Shown here in pieces: positions 1-10,381 of a stretch of 64,000 bases of DNA. Each line of letters begins with the position of its first letter. Position 1 is the first letter of the stretch. The notes beneath the pieces were generated by a model that did no database searches, was not told the DNA's origin, and was given only the letters and a program-made list of their open reading frames with translations. Both the position numbers and the translations under genes were made by a program. The stretch comes from Marthasterias glacialis (taxonomy: Eukaryota; Echinodermata; Asteroidea; Forcipulatida; Asteriidae), in NCBI GenBank assembly GCA_911728455.2, contig OU452225.1:28120495-28184494 (forward strand). The letters run 5' to 3'.

Positions 1-1160
1 AAGCGCATTTGGAGCAGCCCCGCTCCATGGTCGTTTCTAGGCGGAAGATGGCCCTGGCTGGCCAGGAAAACCAGATTTTCGGATGCAGGAATATGGCAGC
101 TAACTGCAGGTACAAGAAATTTTTTCTCTAGCCCCATTATTTCTGGAGTTATTGGCCGTGTCGCTATCGACTTCTTTTTTCGGCTTTTTTTAATTTTAAT
201 TTTTTGCTGGCTTCGGTCCAGCACACGCGTAGCGGCCTTAGCTATTGTTGACGTACACACAGCATGGCCGTATGCCCTGGACATTTTCGGGGTGTCCTCA
301 CTCTGTGGTCCCTGGCATCCTCCGTATTTATCCCACAGCTGCAAGACCGGCATTTCCGGAAAGCCCATGAGCAGGGCTTTCCAACAGTGTCGGACTTGTC
401 GGTTTCCCGCCAATACTTTGGGAGATAGAGCTGTTTCTAAGTCTTGTTTTCACTCTGATACAGCTTCGTGTACAAAAGTGCCATTAGACATGCGTTTGAA
501 GCGCATTCGGAGCAGCCCCGCTCCATGGTCGTTTCTAGGCGGAAGATGGCCCTGGCTGGCCAGGAAAACCAGATTTTCGGATGCAGGAATATGGCAGCTA
601 ACTGCAGGTACAAGAAATTTTTCTCTAGCCCCATTATTTCTGGAGTTATTGGCCGTGTCGCTACCGACTTCTTTTTTCGGCTTTTTTTAATTTTAATTTT
701 TTGCTAGCTTCGGTCCAGCACACACGTAGCGGCCTTAGCTGTTGTTGACGTACACAAAGCATGGCCGTATGCCCTGGACATTTTCGGGGTGTCCTCACTC
801 CGTGGTCCCTGGCATCCTCCCTATTTATCCCACAGCTCCAAGACCGGCATTTCCGGAAAGCCCATGAGCAGGGCTTTCCAACAGTGTTGGACTTGTCAGT
901 TTCCCGCCAATACTTTGGGAGATAGAGCTGTTTCTAAGTCTTGTTTTCACTCTGTTACAGCTTCGTGTACAAAAGTGCCATTAGACATGCGTTTGAAGCG
1001 CATTCGGAGCAGCCCCGCTCCATGGTCGTTTCTAGGCGGAAGATGGCCCTGGCTGGCCAGGAAAACCAGATTTTCGGATGCAGGAATATGGCAGCTAACT
1101 GCAGGTACAAGAAATTTTTCTCTAGCCCCATTATTTCTGGAGTTATTGGCCGTGTCGCTA

Positions 1161-1185
1161 CCGACTTCTTTTTTCGGCTTTTTTT
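1161..1185 (+). repeat. Short hairpin followed by T7 (terminator-like shape)
   Basis: CCGA (1161-1164) and TCGG (1174-1177) can pair across a pyrimidine loop, followed by C and seven T residues (1179-1185). In monomers with gctGccgac instead of gctAccgac the stem grows to five pairs, GCCGA/TCGGC. The G form is universal after about 31.5 kb, and the A form dominates before 6.3 kb. The shape recalls an intrinsic terminator. In a eukaryotic satellite a T run of four or more on this strand would more plausibly stop RNA polymerase III. No transcription is shown by the sequence. Confidence 0.5.
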
Positions 1186-1199
1186 AATTTTTATTTTTT
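1179..1199 (+). repeat. Length-variable A/T tract of the monomer
   Basis: This stretch of T runs broken by one or two A or AA steps is the least stable part of the unit. Other monomers have two AA steps (2174-2194), a single T run of 13 (48331-48343, 49327-49337 region, 52307-52317 region) or the TTATTATTTG form (20047-20061, 22035-22049, 31482-31492). Most one-base changes in monomer length (496 or 498 bp) arise here or in the T tract just before it. The different forms are linked to other variants and so serve as subfamily markers. Confidence 0.85.
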
Positions 1200-1288
1200 G
1201 CTGGCTTCGGTCCAGCACACACGTAGCGGCCTTAGCTATTGTTGACGTACACACAGCATGGCCGTATGCCCTGGACATTTTCGGGGTG
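1199..1288 (+). other. Possible degenerate U6 snRNA-like segment (tentative)
   Basis: The sequence TGCTGGCTTCGG, then a 2-base insertion, then CAGCACA (1199-1219) resembles the 5' stem-loop of vertebrate U6 snRNA, which as I recall it reads UGCUUGCUUCGGCAGCACA. It folds as GCTGG/CCAGC around CTTCGGT. AGCATGGCC (1255-1263) equals the U6 segment that holds the AGC triad. The gap between the two matches is 35 nt, against about 32 nt in U6. Further on, TGCCCTGGACATTTTCGGGGTG is only loosely like the U6 3' part. The ACAGAGA box is not preserved. The segment is present in all monomers. It is either an old U6-derived insert in the ancestral monomer or a chance match. The comparison is from memory and was not run against a model. 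Confidence 0.3.
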
Positions 1289-1351
1289 TCCTCACTCCGT
1301 GGTCCCTGGCATCCTCCCTATTTATCCCACATCTCCAAGACCGGCATTTCC

Positions 1352-1376
1352 GGAAAGCCCATGAGCAGGGCTTTCC
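1352..1376 (+). repeat. Perfect 9-bp inverted repeat, 7-nt loop (one per monomer)
   Basis: GGAAAGCCC (1352-1360) is followed by the loop atgagca and its exact reverse complement GGGCTTTCC (1368-1376). It is the strongest simple hairpin I see in the unit. It recurs in nearly every monomer. Common variants touch only the outer pairs: ccAGaaagccc in the 32-61 kb subfamily loses the outermost pair, gggctttTCaac gives a G-T pair, and gggctttCAaac loses the outer pairs. The inner AAAGCCC/GGGCTTT stem is intact in almost all copies. The palindrome TTTCCGGAAA overlaps its left arm. A role in cruciform or RNA structure is possible but not shown. Confidence 0.85.
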
Positions 1377-4300
1377 AACAGTGTCGGACTTGTTGGTTTC
1401 CCGCCAATACTTTGGGAGATAGAGCTGTTTCTAAGTCTTGTTTTCACTCTGTTACAGCTTCGTGTACAAAAGTGCCATTAGACATGCGTTTGAAGCGCAT
1501 TCGGAGCAGCCCCGCTCCATGGTCGTTTCTAGGCGAAAGATGGCCCTGGCTGGCCAGGAAAACCAGATTTTCGGATGCAGGAATATGGCAGCTAACTGCA
1601 GGTACAAGAAATTTTTCTCTAGCCCCATTATTTCTGGAGTTATTGGCCGTGTCGCTACCGACTTCTTTTTTCGGCTTTTTTTAATTTTATTTTTTTGCTG
1701 GCTTCGGTCCAGCACACACGTAGCGGCCTTAGCTATTGTTGACGTACACACAGCATGGCCGTATGCCCTGGACATTTTCGGGGTGTCCTCACTCCGTGGT
1801 CCCTGGCATCCTCCCTATTTATCCCACAGCTGCAAGACCGGCATTTCCGGAAAGCCCATGAGCAGGGCTTTCCAACAGTGTCGGACTTGTCAGTTTCCCG
1901 CCAATACTTTGGGAGATAGAGCTGTTTCTAAGTCTTGTTTTCACTCTGTTACAGCTTCGTGTACAAAAGTGCCATTAGACATGCGTTTGAAGCGCATTCG
2001 GAGCAGCCCCGCTCCATGGTCGTTTCTAGGCGGAAGATGGCCCTGGCTGGCCAGGAAAACCAGATTTTCGGATGCAGGAATATGGCAGCTAACTGCAGGT
2101 ACAAAAAATTTTTCTCTAGCCCCATTATTTCTGGAGTTATTGGCCGTGTCGCTACCGACTTCTTTTTTCGGCTTTTTTTAATTTTAATTTTTTGCTGGCT
2201 TCGGTCCAGCACACACGTAGCGGCCTTAGCTATTGTTGACGTACACACAGCATGGCCGTATGCCCTGGACATTTTCGGGGTGTCCTCACTCCGTGGTCCC
2301 TGGCATCCTCCCTATTTATCCCACAGCTGCAAGACCGGCATTTCCGGAAAGCCCATGAGCAGGGCTTTCCAACAGTGTCGGACTTGTCAGTTTCCCGCCA
2401 ATACTTTGGGAGATAGAGCTGTTTCTAAGTCTTGTTTTCACTCTGTTACAGCTTCGTGTACAAAAGTGCCATTAGACATGCGTTTGAAGCGCATTCGGAG
2501 CAGCCCCGCTCCATGGTCGTTTCTAGGCGGAAGATGGCCCTGGCTGGCCAGGAAAACCAGATTTTCGGATGCAGGAATATGGCAGCTAACTGCAGGTACA
2601 AGAAATTTTTCTCTAGCCCCATTATTTCTGGAGTTATTGGCCGTGTCGCTACCGACTTCTTTTTTCGGCTTTTTTTAATTTTAATTTTTTGCTGGCTTCG
2701 GTCCAGCACACACGTAGCGGCCTTAGCTATTGTTGACGTACACACAGCATGGCCGTATGCCCTGGACATTTTCGGGGTGTCCTCACTCCGTGGTCCCTGG
2801 CATCCTCCCTATTTATCCCACAGCTCCAAGACCGGCATTTCCGGAAAGCCCATGAGCAGGGCTTTCCAACAGTGTCGGACTTGTCGGTTTCCCGCCAATA
2901 CTTTGGGAGATAGAGCCGTTTCTAAGTCTTGTTTTCACTCTGTTACAGCTTCGTGTACAAAAGTGCCATTAGACATGCGTTTGAAGCGCATTTGGAGCAG
3001 CCCCGCTCCATGGTCGTTCCTAGGCGGAAGATGGCCCTGGCTGGCCAGGAAAACCAGATTTTCGGATGCAGGAATATGGCAGCTAACTGCAGGTACAAGA
3101 AATTTTTCTCTAGCCCCATTATTTCTGGAGTTATTGGCCGTGTCGCTACCGACTTCTTTTTTCGGCTTTTTTTAATTTTAATTGTTTGCTGGCTTCGGTC
3201 CAGCACACGCGTAGCGGCCTTAGCCTTTGTTGACGTACACACAGCATGGCCGTATGCCCTGGACATTTTCGGGGGGTCCTCACTCTGTGGTCCCTGGCAT
3301 CCTCCCTATTTATCCCACAGCTGCAAGACCGGCATTTCCGGAAAGCCCATGAGCAGGGCTTTCCAACAGTGTCGGACTTGTCGGTTTCCCGCCAATACTT
3401 TGGGAGATAGAGCTGTTTCTAAGTCTTGTTTTCACTCTGATACAGCTTCGTGTACAAAAGTGCCATTAGACATGCGTTTGAAGCGCATTCGGAGCAGCCC
3501 CGCTCCATGGTCGTTTCTAGGCGGAAGATGGCCCTGGCTGGCCAGGAAAACCAGATTTTCGGATGCAGGAATATTGCAGCTAACTGCAGGTACAAGAAAT
3601 TTTTCTCTAGCCCCATTATTTCTGGAGTTATTGGCCGTGTCGCTACCGACTTCTTTTTTCGGCTTTTTTTAATTTTAATTTTTTGCTGGCTTCGGTCCAG
3701 CACACACGTAGCGGCCTTAGCTATTGTTGACGTACACACAGCATGGCCGTATGCCCTGGACATTTTCGGGGTGTCCTCACTCCGTGGTCCCTGGCATCCT
3801 CCCTATTTATCCCACAGCTCCAAGACCGGCATTTCCGGAAAGCCCATGAGCAGGGCTTTCCAACAGTGTCGGACTTGTCGGTTTCCCGCCAATCCTTTGG
3901 GAGATAGAGCTGTTTCTAAGTCTTGTTTTCACTCTGTTACAGCTTCGTGTACAAAAGTGCCATTAGACATGCGTTTGAAGCGCATTTGGAGCAGCCCCGC
4001 TCCATGGTCGTTTCTAGGCGGAAGATGGCCCTGGCTGGCCAGGAAAACCAGATTTTCGGATGCAGGAATATGGCAGCTAACTGCAGGTACAAGAAATTTT
4101 TCTCTAGCCCCATTATTTCTGGAGTTATTGGCCGTGTCGCTACCGACTTCTTTTTTCGGCTTTTTTTAATTTTAATTTTTTGCTGGCTTCGGTCCAGCAC
4201 ACGCGTAGCGGCCTTAGCTATTGTTGACGTACACACAGCATGGCCGTATGCCCTGGACATTTTCGGGGGGTCCTCACTCTGTGGTCCCTGGCATCCTCCC

Positions 4301-5910
4301 TATTTATCCCACAGCTCCAAGACCGGCATTTCCGGAAAGCCCATGAGCAGGGCTTTCCAACAGTGTCGGACTTGTCGGTTTCCCGCCAATCCTTTGGGAG
4401 ATAGAGCTGTTTCTAAGTCTTGTTTTCACTCTGTTACAGCTTCGTGTACAAAAGTGCCATTAGACATGCGTTTGAAGCGCATTTGGAGCAGCCCCGCTCC
4501 ATGGTCGTTTCTAGGTGGAAGATGGCCCTGGCTGGCCAGGAAAACCAGATTTTCGGATGCAGGAATATGGCAGCTAACTGCAGGTACAAGAAATTTTTCT
4601 CTAGCCCCATTATTTCTGGAGTTATTGGCCGTGTCGCTACCGACTTCTTTTTTCGGCTTTTTTTAATTTTAATTGTTTGCTGGCTTCGGTCCAGCACACA
4701 CGTAGCGGCCTTAGCTATTGTTGACGTACACACAGCATGGCCGTATGCCCTGGACATTTTCGGGGTGTCCTCACTCCGTGGTCCCTGGCATCCTCCCTAA
4801 TTATCCCACAGCTCCAAGACCGGCATTTCCGGAAAGCCCATGAGCAGGGCTTTCCAACAGTGTCGGACTTGTCGGTTTCCCGCCAATACTTTGGGAGATA
4901 GAGCTGTTTCTAAGTCTTGTTTTCACTCTGTTACAGCTTCGTGTACAAAAGTGCCATTAGACATGCGTTTGAAGCGCATTTGGAGCAGCCCCGCTCCATG
5001 GTCGTTTCTAGGCGGAAGATGGCCCTGGCTGGCCAGGAAAACCAGATTTTCGGATGCAGGAATATGGCAGCTAACTGCAGGTACAAGAAATTTTTCTCTA
5101 GCCCCATTATTTCTGGAGTTATTGGCCGTGTCGCTACCGACTTCTTTTTTCGGCTTTTTTTAATTTTAATTGTTTGCTGGCTTCGGTCCAGCACACACGT
5201 AGCGGCCTTAGCTATTGTTGACGTACACACAGCATGGCCGTATGCCCTGGACATTTTCGGGGTGTCCTCACTCCGTGGTCCCTGGCATCCTCCCTAATTA
5301 TCCCACAGCTCCAAGACCGGCATTTCCGGAAAGCCCATGAGCAGGGCTTTCCAACAGTGTCGGACTTGTCGGTTTCCCGCCAATACTTTGGGAGATAGAG
5401 CTGTTTCTAAGTCTTGTTTTCACTCTGTTACAGCTTCGTGTACAAAAGTGCCATTAGACATGCGTTTGAAGCGCATTCGGAGCAGCCCCGCTCCATGGTC
5501 GTTTCTAGGCGAAAGATGGCCCTGGCTGGCCAGGAAAACCAGATTTTCGGATGCAGGAATATGGCAGCTAACTGCAGGTACAAGAAATTTTTCTCTAGCC
5601 CCATTATTTCTGGAGTTATTGGCCGTGTCGCTACCGACTTCTTTTTTCGGCTTTTTTGAATTTTAATTTTTTGCTGGCTTCGGTCCAGCACACACGTAGC
5701 GGCCTTAGCTATTGTTGACGTACACACAGCATGGCCGTATGCCCTGGACATTTTCGGGGTGTCCTCACTCCGTGGTCCCTGGCATCCTCCCTATTTATCC
5801 CACAGCTGCAAGACCGGCATTTCCGGAAAGCCCATGAGCAGGGCTTTCTAACAGTGTCGGACTTGTCAGTTTCCCGCCAATACTTTGGGAGATAGAGCTG
5901 TTTCTAAGTC

Positions 5911-8900
5911 TTGTTTTCACTCTGTTACAGCTTCGTGTACAAAAGTGCCATTAGACATGCGTTTGAAGCGCATTCGGAGCAGCCCCGCTCCATGGTCGTT
6001 TCTAGGCGGAAGATGGCCCTGGCTGGCCAGGAAAACCAGATTTTCGGATGCAGGAATATGGCAGCTAACTGCAGGTACAAGAAATTTTTCTCTAGCCCCA
6101 TTATTTCTGGAGTTATTGGCCGTGTCGCTACCGACTTCTTTTTTCGGCTTTTTTTGATTTTTATTTTTTGCTGGCTTCGGTCCAGCACACACGTAGCGGC
6201 CTTAGCTATTGTTGACGTACACACAGCATGGCCGTATGCCCTGGACATTTTCGGGGTGTCCTCACTCCGTGGTCCCTGGCATCCTCCCTAATTATCCCAC
6301 AGCTCCAAGACCGGCATTTCCGGAAAGCCCATGAGCAGGGCTTTCCAACAGTGTCGGACTTGTCGGTTTCCCGCCAATACTTTGGGAGATAGAGCTGTTT
6401 CTAAGTCTTGTTTTCACTCTGTTACAGCTTCGTGTACAAAAGTGCCATTAGACATGCGTTTGAAGCGCATTCGGAGCAGCCCCGCTCCATGGTCGTTTCT
6501 AGGCGGAAGATGGCCCTGGCTGGCCAGGAAAACCAGATTTCCGGATGCAGGAATATGGCAGCTAACTGCAGGTACAAGAAAGTTTTCTCTAGCCCCATTA
6601 TTTTTGGAGTTATTGGCCGTGTCGCTGCCGACTTCTTTTTTCGGCTTTTTTTAATTTTTATTTTTTGCTGGCTTCGGTCCAGCACACACGTAGCGGCCTT
6701 GGCTATTGTTGACGTACACACAGCATGGCCGTATGCCCTGGACATTTTCGGGGTGTCCTCACTCCGTGGTCCCTGGCATCCTCCCTATTTATACCACAAC
6801 TCCAAGACCGGCATTTCCGGACAGCCCATGAGCAGGGCTTTCAAACAGTGTCGGACTTGTCGGTTTTCCGCCAATACTGTGGGAGATAGAGCTGTTTCTA
6901 AGTCTTGTTTTCACTCTGTTACAGCTTCGTGTACAAAAGTGTCATTAGACATGCGTTTGAAGCGCATTCGGAGCAGCCCCGCTCCATGGTCGTTTCTAGG
7001 CGGAAGATGGCCCTGGCTGGCCAGGAAAACCAGATTTTCGGATGCAGGAATATGGCAGCTAACTGCAGGTACAAGACATTTTTCTCTAGCCCCAATATTT
7101 TTGGAGTTATTGGCCATGTCGCTGCCGACTTCTTTTTTCGGCTTTTTTTAATTTTAATTTTTTGCTGGCTTCGGTCCAGCACACACGTAGCGGCCTTAGC
7201 TATTGTTGACGTACACACAGCATGGCCGTATGCCCTGGACATTTTCAGGGTGTCCTCACTCCGTGGTCCCTGGCATCCTCCCTATTTATCCCACATCTGC
7301 AAGACCGGCATTTCCGGAAAGCCCATGAGCAGGGCTTTTCAACAGTGTCGGACTTGTCAGTTTCCCGCCAATACTTTGGGAGATAGAGCTGTTTCTAAGT
7401 CTTGTTTTCACTCTGTTACAGCTTCGTGTACAAAAGTGCCATTAGACATGCGTTTGAAGCGCATTCGGAGCAGCCCCGCTCCATGGTCGTTTCTAGGCGG
7501 AAGATGGCCCTGGCTGGCCAGGAAAACCAGATTTTCGGATGCAGGAATATGGCAGCTAACTGCAGGTACAAGAAATTTTCCTCTAGCCCCATTATTTTGG
7601 AGTTATTGGCCGTGTCGCTGCCGACTTCTTTTTTCGGCTTTTTTTAATTTTTATTTTTTGCTGGCTTCGGTCCAGCACACACGTAGCGGCCTTGGCTATT
7701 GTTGACGTACACACAGCATGGCCGTATGCCCTGGACATTTTCGGGGTGTCCTCACTCCGTGGTCCCTGGCATCCTCCCTATTTATCCCACAGCTCCAAGA
7801 CCGGCATTTCCGGAAAGCCCATGAGCAGGGCTTTCAAACAGTGTCGGACTTGTCGGTTTTCCGCCAATACTGTGGGAGATAGAGCTGTTTCTAAGTCTTG
7901 TTTTCACTCTGTTACAGCTTCGTGTACAAAAGTGCCATTAGACATGCGTTTGAAGCGCATTCGGAGCAGCCCCGCTCCATGGTCGTTTCTAGGCGGAAGA
8001 TGGCCCTGGCTGGCCAGGAAAACCAGATTTTCGGATGCAGGAATATGGCAGCTAACTGCAGGTACAAGACATTTTTCTCTAGCCCCAATATTTTTGGAGT
8101 TATTGGCCATGTCGCTGCCGACTTCTTTTTTCGGCTTTTTTTAATTTTAATTTTTTGCTGGCTTCGGTCCAGCACACACGTAGCGGCCTTAGCTATTGTT
8201 GACGTACACACAGCATGGCCGTATGCCCTGGACATTTTCGGGGTGTCCTCACTCCGTGGTCCCTGGCATCCTCCCTATTTATCCCACAGCTGCAAGACCG
8301 GCATTTCCGGAAAGCCCATGAGCAGGGCTTTTCAACAGTGTCGGACTTGTCAGTTTCCTCCCAATACTTTGGGAGATAGAGCTGTTTCTAAGTCTTGTTT
8401 TCACTCTGTTACAGCTTCGTGTACAAAAGTGCCATTAGACATGCGTTTGAAGCGCATTCGGAGCAGCCCCGCTCCATGGTCGTTTCTAGGCGGAAGATGG
8501 CCCTGGCTGGCCAGGAAAACCAGATTTTCGGATGCAGGAATATGGCAGCTAACTGCAGGTACAAGAAATTTTTCTCTAGCCCCATTATTTTTGGAGTTAT
8601 TGGCCGTGTCGCTACCGACTTCTTTTTTCGGCTTTTTTTAATTTTATTTTTTTGCTGGCTTCGGTCCAGCACACACGTAGCGGCCTTAGCTATTGTTGAC
8701 GTACACACAGCATGGCCGTATGCCCTGGACATTTTCGGGGTGTCCTCACTCCGTGGTCCCTGGCATCCTCCCTATTTATCCCACAGCTCCAAGACCGGCA
8801 TTTCCGGAAAGCCCATGAGCAGGGCTTTCCAACAGTGTCGGACTTGTCAGTTTCCCGCCAATACTGTGGGAGATAGAGCTGTTTCTAAGTCTTGTTTTCA

Positions 8901-10381
8901 CTCTGTTACAGCTTCGTGTACAAAAGTGCCATTAGACATGCGTTTGAAGCGCATTCGGAGCAGCCCCGCTCCATGGTCGTTTCTAGGCGGAAGATGGCCC
9001 TGGCTGGCCAGGAAAACCAGATTTTCGGATGCAGGAATATGGCAGCTAACTGCAGGTACAAGAAATTTTTCTCTATCCCCATTATTTCTGGAGTTATTGG
9101 CCGTGTCGCTACCGACTTCTTTTTTCGGCTTTTTTTAATTTTTATTTTTGCTGGCTTCGGTCCAGCACACACGTAGCGGCCTTAGCTATTGTTGACGTAA
9201 ACACAGCATGGCCGTATGCCCTGGACATTTTCGGGGTGTCCTCACTCCGTGGTCCCTGGCATCCTCCCTATTTATCCCACAGCTCCAAGACCGGCATTTC
9301 CGGAAAGCCCATGAGCAGGGCTTTCCAACAGTGTCGGACTTGTCAGTTTCCCGCCAATACTTTGGGAGATAGAGCTGTTTCTAAGTCTTGTTTTCACTCT
9401 GTTACAGCTTCGTGTACAAAAGTGCCATTAGACATGCGTTTGAAGCGCATTCGGAGCAGCCCCGCTCCATGGTCGTTTCTAGGCGGAAGATGGCCCTGGC
9501 TGGCCAGGAAAACCAGATTTTCGGATGCAGGAATATGGCAGCTAACTGCAGGTACAATACATTTTTCTCTAGCCCCATTATTTTTGGAGTTATTGGCCGT
9601 CTCGCTGCCGACTTCTTTTTTCGGCTTTTTTTAATTTTAATTTTTTGCTCGCTTCGGTCCAGCACACACGTAGCGGCCTTAGCTATTGTTGACGTACACA
9701 CAGCATGGCCGTATGCCCTGGACATTTTCGGGGTGTCCTCACTCTGTGGTCCCTGGCATCCTCCCTATTTATCCAACAGCTCCAAGACCGGCATTTCCGG
9801 AAAGCCCATGAGCAGGGCTTTCAAACAGTGTCGGACTTGTCGGTTTTCCGCCAATACTGTGGGAGATAGAGCTGTTTCTAAGTCTTGTTTTCACTCTGTT
9901 ACAGCTTCGTGTACAAAAGTGCCATTAGACATGCGTTTGAAGCGCATTCGGAGCAGCCCCGCTCCATGGTCGTTTCTAGGCGGAAGATGGCCCTGGGTGG
10001 CCAGGAAAACCAGATTTTCGGATGCAGGAATATGGCAGCTAACTGCAGGTACAAGAAATTTTTCTCTAGCCCCAATATTTCTGGAGTTATTGGCCGTGTC
10101 GCTACCGACTTCTTTTTTCGGCTTTTTTTAATTTTAATTTTTTGCTGGCTTCGGTCCAGCACACACGTAGCGGCCTTAGCTATTGTTGACGTACACACAG
10201 CATGGCCGTATGCCCTGGACATTTTCGGGGTGTCCTCACTCCGTGGTCCCTGGCATCCTCCCTATTTATCCCACAGCTCCAAGACCGGCATTTCCGAAAA
10301 GCCCATGAGCAGGGCTTTCAAACAGTGTCAGACTTGTCGGTTTCCCGCCAATACTTTGAGAGATAGAGCTGTTTCTAAGTC
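5911..10381. repeat. Nine-monomer HOR unit, copy 1 (4,470 bp)
   Basis: Monomers start at 5911, 6408, 6905, 7402, 7898, 8395, 8892, 9388 and 9885. Each has a private combination of variants, for example gatttCcgg with aagaaaGttttc (6408), acaagaCattt with ccaAtattt (6905 and 7898), a one-base loss in attattTTggag (7402), ctctaTcccc with gtaAacac (8892), caaTacattt (9388) and ccctggGtggcc (9885). The same ordered set returns 4,470 bp downstream. The equivalence runs from about 5930 to about 10370. The nine intervals are six of 497 and three of 496 bp. No gene is visible. Confidence 0.92.

Larger units (their letters stand above)
955..1278 (-). other. Recurrent 107-codon minus-strand open frame, judged non-coding
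   Basis: An ATG-started frame of 107 codons lies on the minus strand of this monomer and of most others. It reads from the complement of gccctggacat toward the gttacagcttc end and contains a basic run (KIKIKKSRKKKS). I recognise no family. Substitutions between copies change residues freely (Val/Ala, Glu/Lys, Asp/Asn). In the 32-61 kb subfamily the defining change gttgacg to gttCacg places TGA in this frame, yet that form was amplified many times. Length changes in the T tract also shift it. I see no sign of selection on the product, so I treat it as a property of the repeat and not as a gene. Confidence 0.75.
941..1437 (+). repeat. Representative monomer with its internal landmarks
   Basis: This copy serves as a map of the unit. 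In order it holds: a pyrimidine-rich stretch ending in gttacag (948-960); a CENP-B-box-like 17-mer (1002-1018); an NcoI site CCATGG (1020-1025); a CCTGG/CCAGG hairpin (1048-1061); a PstI site CTGCAG followed by GTAC (1099-1108); a CCGA/TCGG hairpin with a T7 tract (1161-1185); an A/T tract (1179-1199); a GCTGG/CCAGC hairpin with a TTCG loop (1200-1216); AGCATGGCC (1255-1263); TATTTAT (1319-1325); the palindrome TTTCCGGAAA (1347-1356); and a 9-bp inverted repeat (1352-1376). The choice of start is arbitrary because the array is continuous. NcoI and PstI should each cut most monomers once, giving a 497-bp ladder. Confidence 0.93.
941..1684 (+). other. Recurrent 247-codon plus-strand open frame, judged non-coding
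   Basis: From a TTG in the phase marker the plus strand is open for 744 bases, one and a half monomers. Because 497 is 2 modulo 3, the frame reads the first half of the next copy in a different phase, so the same DNA is translated twice into unrelated residues. The pattern recurs at most monomers with the same length. There is no ATG start, no domain I recognise, no codon constraint between copies and no matching flanking signals. It is an artefact of a repeat with few stop codons. Confidence 0.8.
1..5910. repeat. Array domain A: loosely ordered 'ACCGA' monomers
   Basis: A partial monomer (1-443) is followed by starts at 444, 941, 1438, 1935, 2432, 2929, 3426, 3923, 4420, 4917 and 5414, all 497 bp apart. 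Every copy has gctAccgac. Private or regional variants are cgcatTtgg (first partial copy, 2929, 3923, 4420, 4917), aattGttt in the A/T tract (2929, 4420, 4917), cacaCGCgtag (about 223, 3206, 4201) and cctAattatc (4420, 4917). The copies at 444 and 3426 share ctctgAtacag and ctcTgtgg. This gives a partial echo at 2,982 bp (six monomers), but neighbouring copies do not follow it strictly. The 4420 and 4917 copies are close sisters. No gene is visible. Confidence 0.85.

Noticed and set aside
1161-1185. Bacterial Rho-independent terminator (hairpin plus T7)
   Set aside because: The stem is only 4-5 pairs and the context is a eukaryotic-type satellite. The shape recurs in every monomer without any gene to terminate.
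1205-1216. tRNA B-box-like cttcggtcca, suggesting a tRNA-derived SINE
   Set aside because: It has several mismatches to the B-box consensus, no A box at suitable distance upstream (that space is a T tract), and no cloverleaf.
955-1278. 107-codon ATG-started minus-strand frame with a basic segment, as a conserved small protein
   Set aside because: Variants change residues freely, a subfamily-wide substitution inserts a stop, and indels in the T tract break it, while all these forms were amplified.
1361-1425. 5S rRNA-like pieces: agcaggg and tactttgggaga resemble parts of the 5S internal control region
   Set aside because: The two pieces are about 44 nt apart instead of about 21 in 5S rRNA, and nothing between or around them fits the 5S sequence.
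941-1684. 247-codon plus-strand open frame repeated in most monomers, as a possible gene family
   Set aside because: It starts at TTG, reads the same DNA in two phases, has no recognisable domain, and its length follows from the 497-bp period and the position of one stop. Copies vary without any sign of codon constraint.
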